From NCBI GenBank assembly GCA_963558185.1, contig CAUWFE010000002.1, positions 27,133 to 91,132 on the forward strand: 64,000 bases of DNA, given 5' to 3'. The stretch comes from UMGS1663 sp963558185 (GTDB taxonomy: Bacteria; Bacillota; Clostridia; TANB77; CAG-508). Below, piece after piece: positions 1-5,655 of this stretch. How positions within the stretch are numbered: position 1 is the stretch's first letter; each line of letters begins with the position of its first letter. The position numbers and the translations under genes were made by a program. The notes below the pieces were generated by a model. It searched no databases and had not been told where the DNA came from. It saw nothing but the letters and a program-made list of their open reading frames with translations.

Positions 1-879
1 ACAGACACAATACCTTCAAACTTAATAAAAAAATATACATCTTATTTAGACTGGATAGAACTTGTATATTGTAAAAATAAAGGAAATATAGAATTAATAG
101 AACATAAAGTTAAAGAGCTTAATATAGAAGAACAAAAAGAAGAACAAAATAACATATTAGAAAAACTAGAAAAAATTAATATAGATAAAGTGGAACAAGA
201 AAATATAAAAGAAAAATTACAATTTGAATATCCATATAAAGAATCTACAATACTTCCAACCCAGCTTGCTGTTACAGATATAAAAAAATCATTATTAAAT
301 GTAGAACAAAAAATAGAATTAACAACTCCAAAATTCATGTTAGAAGAGAATAAACTTACACAGGCGCAAAAGGGAACATTAATTCATTTATGTATACAAA
401 AAATGCAAGAAAATAAAATATATAGCATACAAGATATAAAAGATATGATTAACCATCTTGTAAAAGATAAGATAATATTAAAAAATGAGGCAGAACAAAT
501 AAATCCTCAAATATTATATAAATATACAAAATCTACATTGTGGAATAAATTGAAAATAGCACAAGAAATACATAAGGAAGAACCTTTTTACATCAGCAAA
601 AGTGCAAAAGAAATATATGGAATAGAAAATAATGATGATGAAATTATAATTCAAGGAATTATTGACTTATATTATAGAAATGAAGAGGGAAAAATAGTAT
701 TAGTAGACTATAAAACAGATTATGTAGAAGAGGGACAGGAAGAAAAATTAATTAAAAAATATAAAGAACAACTATATATGTATAAAGATGCATTAGAACA
801 GTCTTTACAAGAAAACGTAAGTGAAATTATACTATATTCGGTATATGTACAAAAGGAAATTAATATACCAATTATATAA
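1..879 (+). CDS. addA: AddA (ATP-dependent helicase/nuclease subunit A), C-terminal part
   Basis: The frame is open from base 1, so only the C-terminal part of the protein lies in the window. The visible part matches the RecB-type nuclease domain of AddA: a GTLIH segment about 130 codons in, then GIIDLYY followed by LVDYKTDY, the Asp and Asp-Tyr-Lys residues of the PD-(D/E)XK metal centre. AddA works with AddB in double-strand break processing and RecA loading. The helicase motifs and addB lie upstream, outside the window. The stop codon is 16 bases before rqcP, so the two genes are probably cotranscribed. An ATG at 190 is internal to this frame and not a real start. Confidence 0.88.
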   Translation, partial: TDTIPSNLIKKYTSYLDWIELVYCKNKGNIELIEHKVKELNIEEQKEEQNNILEKLEKINIDKVEQENIKEKLQFEYPYKESTILPTQLAVTDIKKSLLNVEQKIELTTPKFMLEENKLTQAQKGTLIHLCIQKMQENKIYSIQDIKDMINHLVKDKIILKNEAEQINPQILYKYTKSTLWNKLKIAQEIHKEEPFYISKSAKEIYGIENNDDEIIIQGIIDLYYRNEEGKIVLVDYKTDYVEEGQEEKLIKKYKEQLYMYKDALEQSLQENVSEIILYSVYVQKEINIPII

Positions 880-895
880 AGAAAGGAAGATAATA

Positions 896-1132
896 TTGAG
901 AATAGATAAATTTTTAAAAGTATCAAGAGTAATAAAAAGAAGAACAATTGCAAACGAAGCAGCAGATGGAGGCAGAGTAATTGTAAATGGAAAAGTAGTT
1001 AAACCAAGCTATGAAGTAAAAGTGGGAGATATAGTAGAAATAAAATTTGGGGATAAAATTTCAAAATTTGAAATTATACAAATACCAAAATTACAAAATC
1101 AAAATCAAGAAGAACTAATAAAAATATTGTAA
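896..1132 (+). CDS. rqcP: RqcP (YabO-type S4 domain protein)
   Basis: This 78-residue protein is almost entirely one S4 RNA-binding domain. It begins MRIDKFLKVSRVIKRRT and continues with GGRVIVNGK and VKVGDIVEI, the usual S4 pattern. The length and the N-terminus match Bacillus RqcP (formerly YabO), which helps RqcH add alanine tails to nascent chains on stalled 50S subunits. I chose the TTG at 896 because a GAAAGGAAG ribosome site lies seven bases upstream and because a start further upstream would overlap addA without matching the family. Three WalR-like repeats begin directly after the stop codon. Confidence 0.9.
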   Translation: MRIDKFLKVSRVIKRRTIANEAADGGRVIVNGKVVKPSYEVKVGDIVEIKFGDKISKFEIIQIPKLQNQNQEELIKIL

Positions 1133-1133
1133 A

Positions 1134-1188
1134 TGTAATAAAAATGTAATAAAAATGTAATACAATTGTTAAACTAGTGTGATATACT
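1134..1188 (+). promoter_or_regulatory. Triple TGTAAT array (WalR-like box) with an extended -10
   Basis: TGTAAT occurs at 1134, 1145 and 1156, each separated by five A-rich bases, giving an exact 11-base period. This fits the WalR (YycF) consensus TGTWAH-N5-TGTWAH; PhoP boxes have a similar period. An extended -10 (TGATATACT, 1180-1188) follows, with no good -35. An alternative -10 (TATTAT) sits at 1196. Similar arrays occur at 31270-31308 and 63808-63835. Binding by WalR is inferred from sequence only. Confidence 0.5.
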
Positions 1189-1241
1189 ACAAAAGTATTA
1201 TTAAAAATATGGAAAATTTGTAAGGAGTTATATTTTGCATT

Positions 1242-2075
1242 ATGAATGGGGAAAATAAAATGATAGAAAATTTAGAAAAGTGTGAAAATAATAGTTTAGA
1301 AAAAAAGAATATATTTGAAGAAAGATTATCAAAATTAAAAAATATACAAGAAGCAATAGAGTTAGATGATGACGTAAAAGAAGCAGTAAAAAAACAAGAA
1401 GTAGATGAGAATTACATCAAATATATTAGAAACTCTATTGAAGATAAATTATTTTGCAATATAAATTTTGATAAAATAAGTACAAAAGTATTAATTGAGA
1501 AATTATGCCCAGAGATAATAAAAAGACTGCAAGATGTGCAAAATATTAACCTAGATCAATTAAATATAGAGAATGTAGGAGAACATTTTGAAAATCAAAT
1601 TCATTACTTAGACAAAATTTGTGTATATGGAAATAGTTTTGTTTGTTTATTTGGTATTAATGATCAAAATTTAGATGATGCAATCGTATATGAAAAAAGA
1701 AAATTTTCTAGAGAAGATAGAATAGAAGCAGTTCAGTCAAAATATGAAATAGGCAAAAAAATAGAATTAGAACAATATGATGAATATTATTTAGGAATTG
1801 AACCAGATAGAATAAAAGTATTTTCAGAAAGAAAAATGTTAGCATTAGCTCCTATTGAAGAAACACCATTTGATAAGATAAAAAATAGATTATCTAAAAT
1901 TTTTAATTTAAATATGTTCACACATAAAAAGAAAATATTGCCACATTTAGATTTAGTATATGATACAAATCCGAATCGTTGGAAGAACTTTGAAAGTAAT
2001 AGTAAAACAGATGCAAAAATTAGAATGAAATTTTTACTTGCTAAAGAAAGAGAACAAGTAAAAAATGAACTTTAA
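1242..2075 (+). CDS. Hypothetical protein
   Basis: I do not recognise this 277-residue protein. It is highly charged, with no signal peptide or membrane segment, so it is probably cytoplasmic. The first 70 residues are rich in Glu, Lys and Asn and look helical or coiled. The middle (about residues 120-150) contains a hydrophobic stretch reading CVYGNSFVCLFGIND, and the C-terminal quarter is basic. The start is uncertain: TAAGGAGTT at 1221 lies 14 bases before the ATG at 1242, and another in-frame ATG at 1260 follows a GGGGAA stretch. The gene stands alone, behind a triple TGTAAT array and before a stem-loop at 2125-2150. Confidence 0.65.
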   Translation: MNGENKMIENLEKCENNSLEKKNIFEERLSKLKNIQEAIELDDDVKEAVKKQEVDENYIKYIRNSIEDKLFCNINFDKISTKVLIEKLCPEIIKRLQDVQNINLDQLNIENVGEHFENQIHYLDKICVYGNSFVCLFGINDQNLDDAIVYEKRKFSREDRIEAVQSKYEIGKKIELEQYDEYYLGIEPDRIKVFSERKMLALAPIEETPFDKIKNRLSKIFNLNMFTHKKKILPHLDLVYDTNPNRWKNFESNSKTDAKIRMKFLLAKEREQVKNEL

Positions 2076-2124
2076 ATATGTGTTATATAGGTAAAAGTTA
2101 AAAAAACGCATCATAAAAAACTCA

Positions 2125-2150
2125 AGGGTAATATTTTATGAAATTACCCT
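2125..2150. terminator. Stem-loop downstream of the hypothetical gene
   Basis: AGGGTAAT (2125-2132) pairs with ATTACCCT (2143-2150) around a 10-base loop. There is no T-run on the plus strand. On the minus strand a run of six T follows four bases later, so if it terminates by the intrinsic mechanism it would act better on minus-strand transcripts. Its role is uncertain. Confidence 0.35.
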
Positions 2151-2159
2151 GAAAATGTA

Positions 2160-2189
2160 TTGACTTTTGTTAATAAAAAAGGTTATAAT
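2160..2189 (+). promoter_or_regulatory. Promoter of the tandem pseudoknot RNA
   Basis: TTGACT (2160-2165) and TATAAT (2184-2189) are separated by 18 bases, a good housekeeping promoter. Transcription would start near 2196. A perfect 17-base dyad (AGATACAT, one base, ATGTATCT; 2204-2220) lies just downstream and could be a 5' hairpin or an operator. Confidence 0.7.
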
Positions 2190-2195
2190 GAATAT

Positions 2196-2368
2196 AATAA
2201 TAGAGATACATGATGTATCTTGTCCAAACCAAATGTTAACCGCCACCCTGTTGGCGAAATATAAATGCACAGGTGAGCAAATGTTACTCGCAACCCTACT
2301 TGCGACCAATAAATGCGTAGGTGGACAAATGTTAATAAAAATCTACCTTTTAGGAGGTAGATTTTTTA
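2196..2368 (+). ncRNA. Small RNA with two tandem 48-nt H-type pseudoknots
   Basis: Between a promoter at 2160 and a terminator at 2338 lie two 48-base repeats (2230-2277 and 2278-2325) plus the first nine bases of a third (CAAATGTTA, 2326-2334). Each unit can form a four-pair stem (CGCC/GGCG in unit 1, CGCA/TGCG in unit 2). Five loop bases can then pair downstream (CCTGT/ACAGG and CCTAC/GTAGG), giving an H-type pseudoknot. Three of the nine pairs differ between the units and all three changes are compensatory. The linker ATAAATGC is conserved. The frame is open across the repeats only because 48 is a multiple of three; coding is unlikely. The layout resembles ToxI/CptI antitoxin RNAs of type III toxin-antitoxin systems, but no known toxin follows. 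It could also be an undescribed riboswitch-like or protein-binding RNA. Confidence 0.7.
2338..2367 (+). terminator. Intrinsic terminator of the pseudoknot RNA
   Basis: AAAATCTACC (2338-2347) pairs with GGTAGATTTT (2356-2365) around an eight-base loop, and the descending arm runs into six T residues. It directly follows the partial third repeat, the place a type III antitoxin terminator would occupy. Confidence 0.85.
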
Positions 2369-2399
2369 TTCGTTACCACTGGAAAAAGCTAACAATTTG

Positions 2400-2428
2400 T
2401 TGACATAATATCAAATGAATGGTATAAT
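2400..2428 (+). promoter_or_regulatory. Consensus promoter of the 243-residue gene
   Basis: TTGACA (2400-2405) and TATAAT (2423-2428) with a 17-base spacer form a perfect consensus promoter about 65 bases before the next start codon. It makes the downstream gene independent of the pseudoknot RNA. Small dyads (GTTGT..ACAAC and TTTAATTT..AAATTAA) lie in the leader. Confidence 0.8.
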
Positions 2429-2494
2429 GTAATAGTACGTTGTTAAATACAACTTGTAGTTTAATTTACTTTTAAATTAAGGAGGAAAAAACAA

Positions 2495-3226
2495 ATGAAA
2501 GAGAACATGGAGTATTTTTTTGAAGGATTAGAAGAACTGAAAGCCACTGTGCCAGAATTGTATGCACGGTATTCCCACAATAATTTGTTAATTGAACAAA
2601 TTAATTACGGAGAAAATAAAAGATGGCTGGTTACCTATGTAAAAAAAGATGGTGACATGGAAAGAGAATATGTTTCTTTAAATGATGGTGTATACCCGGT
2701 ATTAAAGCTGATTGCAAATGCTCTTTTAGATACAATGGCAGAAAACAGAGAAGCTTTAAAGCATACTGAAACAGGACAAAACATAACAGGGGAGTACATA
2801 CTAAGACAAACAATTTTAAGATTCATAACCAGAAATTTTATGTTACAGAAATACGAAGAATTAAATACTGAAGGTAGAGATACAGTTAAACAGCTGATGT
2901 CAGATGTAAAAAAGCTTAAAGAAAGCAGTTTACAAAAGGTAAAGACAAAAGAGGCAAAACAAATTGTATCTATCCTAGATATGGATGATTCAAAAGAGTA
3001 TATTATAACATGGAAATTAAAGCAGAAAACAACAGGAGGAATCGAATATATCACAGCTGAAAACAGTATAGTAACCAAAACAGATCTGTTTATAGTAGTG
3101 TCCTATTGTCACGAAATGCTCCGAATGCTTCGGAAAAAAATGAAAAGATTTAATGAAAATGATGATTTCTACAAAGATGCTATTTTCTTAATAGAAAAAA
3201 TTGAAAATTTCGAAGCAACATTATAA
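2495..3226 (+). CDS. Hypothetical protein behind the pseudoknot RNA
   Basis: I do not recognise this 243-residue protein. It has no signal peptide or membrane segment. Residues 1-75 contain a mixed hydrophobic/acidic segment (GLEELKATVPELYARY, then WLVTYVKKDGDMEREYVSL). The middle is helical and Lys-rich. A second strand-rich part (SKEYIITWKLKQ, GGIEYITAENSIV) begins near residue 165 and resembles the first strand segment, which suggests two related halves. The start is set by AAGGAGG at 2479. Codon choice includes more G and C at third positions than most of the window, which hints at transfer. It follows the pseudoknot RNA and its terminator but has its own consensus promoter. It does not resemble ToxN, CptN or TenpN as far as I can judge. 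Confidence 0.75.
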   Translation: MKENMEYFFEGLEELKATVPELYARYSHNNLLIEQINYGENKRWLVTYVKKDGDMEREYVSLNDGVYPVLKLIANALLDTMAENREALKHTETGQNITGEYILRQTILRFITRNFMLQKYEELNTEGRDTVKQLMSDVKKLKESSLQKVKTKEAKQIVSILDMDDSKEYIITWKLKQKTTGGIEYITAENSIVTKTDLFIVVSYCHEMLRMLRKKMKRFNENDDFYKDAIFLIEKIENFEATL

Positions 3227-3267
3227 AATCATAATAGTATGTGAATATGCTAGTTATGATTAAAAAT

Positions 3268-3306
3268 GGAAAATGTAGCTATATTATAGCTGCATTTTCC
3301 TTTCGT
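3268..3306 (+). terminator. Strong intrinsic terminator
   Basis: GGAAAATGTAGCTATA (3268-3283) pairs along its whole length with TATAGCTGCATTTTCC (3285-3300), with a single G-T wobble, and a short T stretch follows. It closes the 243-residue gene and isolates it from the next small gene. Confidence 0.75.
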
Positions 3307-3384
3307 GTTTGCAAAAAATGTAAAAATATGTTAGAATTAAAATGTAACTTGCAAATAGCAGTAAAATACAAGGAGGCAAAAGCA

Positions 3385-3612
3385 ATGGAATTCAACGAGG
3401 CAAGAACTATATTGAGAGAGGGAGAAATTTCTTTATTAGAACAAACTATTAAAGAAAAATTTGGAGAAACACGGAGTAAAATAGAATTTATACCAGTGTT
3501 TTCGGGTTTACTATCAATTATTTCTTCACAGATGCCATCGATGGTTCGTGTAAATGAACATATGGCAATGACTAAAATCTCAGAAAGAATAAAAGTATTG
3601 TATTGCCAGTAA
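3385..3612 (+). CDS. Small hypothetical protein (75 aa)
   Basis: This short protein begins MEFNEARTILREGEISLLEQ. It has an amphipathic helical N-terminal half and a more hydrophobic centre (FIPVFSGLLSIISSQMPSM). No domain is recognisable. The ATG at 3385 has an AAGGAGG eight bases upstream, a strong ribosome site, so I prefer it to the longer frame starting at 3241, which would run through the terminator hairpin. It is the second of three orphan genes separated by hairpins between 2400 and 3980. Confidence 0.65.
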   Translation: MEFNEARTILREGEISLLEQTIKEKFGETRSKIEFIPVFSGLLSIISSQMPSMVRVNEHMAMTKISERIKVLYCQ

Positions 3613-3623
3613 AACGAGTTAAT

Positions 3624-3646
3624 AGAGGGCTACAATGTAGCCCTCT
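3624..3646. terminator. Perfect hairpin after the 75-residue gene
   Basis: AGAGGGCTAC and GTAGCCCTCT (3624-3633, 3637-3646) form a perfect ten-pair stem with a three-base loop. There is no T-run after it on the plus strand, so it may be a processing or stability element, or a weak terminator. Confidence 0.5.
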
Positions 3647-3741
3647 AATATAAATGTGCCTAAAATTTCTACCTTAATTTAAGAACAAAAATATATGTAA
3701 TTTACACGTATATTAAAAAGCCAATTGGTAAGGAGGAAATT

Positions 3742-3942
3742 ATGCAAAAATCTTTAGACGAACGAGTAAAATCTTTTGCTACAACATCAAGCTTTGTAGA
3801 ACATTCTGAAAGTAATATTTCAAATATTACTAGAGCAGATATTGTTGAATTAAATAGGATAATTGAACCAAAAATTAAACAAAATACAGCTGAAAGAGTA
3901 AAAAGTTATGTAGCAATGAAAGATATAATAGTCAAAAATTAA
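3742..3942 (+). CDS. Small hypothetical protein (66 aa)
   Basis: The predicted protein is 66 residues, preceded by AAGGAGG about six bases before its ATG. It contains an internal near-repeat: DERVKSFATTSSFVE close to the N-terminus and AERVKSYVAMKDIIV near the C-terminus, separated by a Ser/Ile/Asn-rich linker. No signal or membrane segment is visible and I recognise no family. It is the third orphan gene of this patch and ends just before a hairpin shared with the asnB relic on the other strand. Confidence 0.6.
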   Translation: MQKSLDERVKSFATTSSFVEHSESNISNITRADIVELNRIIEPKIKQNTAERVKSYVAMKDIIVKN

Positions 3943-3944
3943 AA

Positions 3945-3977
3945 TTAGGAAGGGTCTTAGAATAGGCCCCTTCTTAA
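3945..3977. terminator. Bidirectional terminator-like hairpin
   Basis: TTAGGAAGGG pairs with CCCCTTCTTAA with one internal mismatch. Read on the minus strand it lies three bases after the stop codon of the asnB relic and is followed by AATTTTAATTTTT. It may therefore be the original terminator of that vanished gene, now also closing the 66-residue gene on the plus strand. Confidence 0.5.
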
Positions 3978-3979
3978 TA

Positions 3980-4060
3980 TTACAATTCTAATTTAGGTTT
4001 ATAGATTTCAAGCCACATATTAACCTGACAAAGATATGCCATAAGCTGAGGACCAGTCAT
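3980..4060 (-). pseudogene. Relic of an asparagine synthetase 3' end
   Basis: Read on the minus strand this stretch encodes MTGPQLMAYLCQVNMWLE, then IYKPKLEL and a stop. The intact asnB gene ends with the same first 18 residues followed by RYQPKIEL and a stop. Fifty-six bases (4006-4061) are identical to 5682-5737. Homology stops abruptly at 4061, beyond which the frame quickly meets a stop. It is therefore either the tail of a second asnB copy or one end of an insertion that duplicated the asnB terminus. Confidence 0.85.
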
Positions 4061-4191
4061 TGGATGTCAGAAATTGAAACGAGGCTATATAAAGTAGAGC
4101 GAGTAAGAAAATTCAAAAAGTATAAATATTACATTTTTATAAAATTAATATATTTAGTGTGATTACCTAAAATAAATTATAAAAGGAAGAA

Positions 4192-4350
4192 ATGATGATA
4201 AGTAAAAATAACGAAAATGAAAATATAAAAAAGAAATCAAAAGATAATTATAAAGTTATTCGTACATTTAATAAAAATGCACCAAGTTTTCAATGAGTTA
4301 TGGAAAAGATACTTTTTATGAAATTAAATGATTTAGAAAAAAATAAATAA
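4192..4350 (+). pseudogene. UGA-interrupted small ORF of mobile-element type
   Basis: The frame starts MMISKNNENENIKKKSKD, runs through VIRTFNKNAPSFQ, meets UGA at 4294, and continues in the same frame with VMEKILFMKLNDLEKNK to a TAA. The two halves read as one small basic protein of about 52 residues. The pattern of an aromatic-basic strand followed by a short C-terminal helix resembles small accessory proteins carried by clostridial transposons (TnpW-like); that resemblance is tentative. A ribosome site AAGGAAG precedes it. UGA is a normal stop elsewhere here, so I read it as a decayed gene. Confidence 0.45.
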
Positions 4351-4358
4351 AAGAAAAA

Positions 4359-4392
4359 AACACTTGACAAATAAAAACAAGTGTTCTATAAT
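4359..4392 (+). promoter_or_regulatory. Consensus promoter with an overlapping dyad, before the ORF6N gene
   Basis: TTGACA (4364-4369) and TATAAT (4387-4392) have a 17-base spacer. An inverted repeat, AACACTTG (4359-4366) and CAAGTGTT (4378-4385), covers the -35 and most of the spacer. That is the arrangement of an operator whose repressor blocks RNA polymerase. The dyad lacks the T-run of a terminator. Confidence 0.65.
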
Positions 4393-4497
4393 TAGCGTAC
4401 GGTAATATCATACAAATTGTAATAAATGTAGTAAAAATAGAATAATAAATCATCTAAATATGTTATTATGAGTTATATTACAAGGAAAGTGATAGTT

Positions 4498-5448
4498 ATG
4501 GAAAAAGAAAATGATAATGTTATTTTAGTAAATAAAGAATCAGATGTAGAAAAATATGAAACAGAAAAAATAAAAAATTTAATTTATACAATTAGAGGAA
4601 AACAAGTAATGTTAGATAATGATGTAGCTATGTTATATCATTATCCAACTAAACGTATAAATGAAGCAGTAAGAAGAAACATCGAGAGATTTCCTGAAAA
4701 TTTTTGCTTTAAATTAACTGAAATTGAAGTAGTAAACTTGAGGTCGCAATTTGCGACCTCAAGTTTAGAAAAAGAAAATTATGGAGGTAGAAGATATTTG
4801 CCATATGTTTTTACAGAACAAGGCATCGCTATGCTTTCAGGTTTGTTAAAGAATGATATTGCAATTCAAGTAAGTATAAATATAATGAATGCTTTTGTTG
4901 AAATGAGGAGATTTATAGCAACCAATGGGCAAGTATTTGAAAGACTAACTAGCATAGAATATAGGGTGTTGGAACAAAATAAAAGGTTAACAGAACATGA
5001 AAAGAAGTTTGAAAAAGTTTTTGATGAACTTCAAAAAAATGAAAAAATAGAATTAAAACAAAGCATATTCTTTGATGGACAAATCTATGATGCATATAGT
5101 TTAATTATAGATATTATAAAGAAAGCAAAACAAAAAATTTTAATCATAGACAATTACATAGATGATAGTATTTTGAAAATGTTATCAAAGAAAAATAAAG
5201 ATGTAGAAGTCGTAATTTTGACATCGCAAAATAGTAATCTGAATAAATTAGACATCAATAAATTTAATAAACAATATCCAATTTTAAAAGTGGCAACAAC
5301 AAATAAATTTCATGATAGATTTATCGTGATAGATAATAAAGAATTATATCATATAGGAGCTTCTTTAAAAGATTTGGGAAAGAAGTGCTTTGCAATTTCA
5401 AAAATTGAAGACGAAGAATATATAGAGAAAATAAGCAATTATAGTTGA
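4498..5448 (+). CDS. ORF6N-domain protein with a PLD-like C-terminal domain
   Basis: The N-terminal part (about residues 15-135) is an ORF6N domain, recognisable from IRGKQVMLDNDVAMLY, AVRRNIERFPENFCFKLT and LPYVFTEQGIAMLS. Such domains occur in phage antirepressors and mobile-element regulators and probably bind DNA. A coiled segment (about 150-190) links it to a C-terminal part with KILIIDNYIDD and FHDRFIVID; the latter resembles one half of a phospholipase D-type HxD/HxK motif, so the domain may be a PLD-like fold. I prefer the ATG at 4498 over 4468 because AAGGAAAG lies eight bases before it. It sits between two copies of the asnB terminus and has a dyad over its promoter. Confidence 0.8.
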   Translation: MEKENDNVILVNKESDVEKYETEKIKNLIYTIRGKQVMLDNDVAMLYHYPTKRINEAVRRNIERFPENFCFKLTEIEVVNLRSQFATSSLEKENYGGRRYLPYVFTEQGIAMLSGLLKNDIAIQVSINIMNAFVEMRRFIATNGQVFERLTSIEYRVLEQNKRLTEHEKKFEKVFDELQKNEKIELKQSIFFDGQIYDAYSLIIDIIKKAKQKILIIDNYIDDSILKMLSKKNKDVEVVILTSQNSNLNKLDINKFNKQYPILKVATTNKFHDRFIVIDNKELYHIGASLKDLGKKCFAISKIEDEEYIEKISNYS

Positions 5449-5510
5449 AAAATATATTGTATTGTGATAAATATATTCTTTTTAAAATTCCTGTTCTAAT
5501 ATAATATGAT

Positions 5511-5612
5511 ATTAATTTAACTCAGGAAGAAGTTAATAGAATCTTAGACGAATATGCAAAAGTAGAGGTATTGAGTCCAAGGTTTAGACATTTTGCATTC
5601 GTAAGTAGGTAG
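5511..5612 (+). pseudogene. C-terminal fragment of an unidentified gene
   Basis: A frame without a start codon reads INLTQEEVNRILDEYAKVEV, then LSPRFRHFAFVSR and a stop. It has the look of coding sequence (helix then charged tail) but is cut off by a stop immediately upstream. It lies between the ORF6N gene and the asnB terminator and is probably debris from the same insertion or deletion event. Its family is unknown. Confidence 0.4.
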
Positions 5613-5615
5613 CAT

Positions 5616-5648
5616 AAAAAAGAGAGTTTTTGCTATATGCAACCTCTC
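5616..5648 (-). terminator. Intrinsic terminator of asnB
   Basis: On the minus strand GAGAGGTTGC and GCAAAAACTCTC form a bulged stem, followed by six T. It begins eight bases after the asnB stop codon. Confidence 0.75.
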
Positions 5649-5655
5649 AAAAAAT

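Noticed and set aside
2196..2334. CRISPR array
   Set aside because: The 48-base units follow one another without spacers and there are no cas genes.
2196..2368. preQ1, SAM-II or guanidine riboswitch
   Set aside because: The pseudoknot is of H-type but the conserved bases do not match what I know of these classes, and it ends in a terminator followed by a separate promoter.
2167..2403. Open frame across the pseudoknot repeats encoding a 78-residue repetitive peptide
   Set aside because: The frame is open only because the repeat is 48 bases. Changes between units preserve base pairing, not codons, and the frame runs through a terminator hairpin.
4192..4350. Genetic code with UGA as tryptophan
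   Set aside because: The ORF6N gene uses UGA as its natural stop and tryptophan is encoded by UGG throughout.
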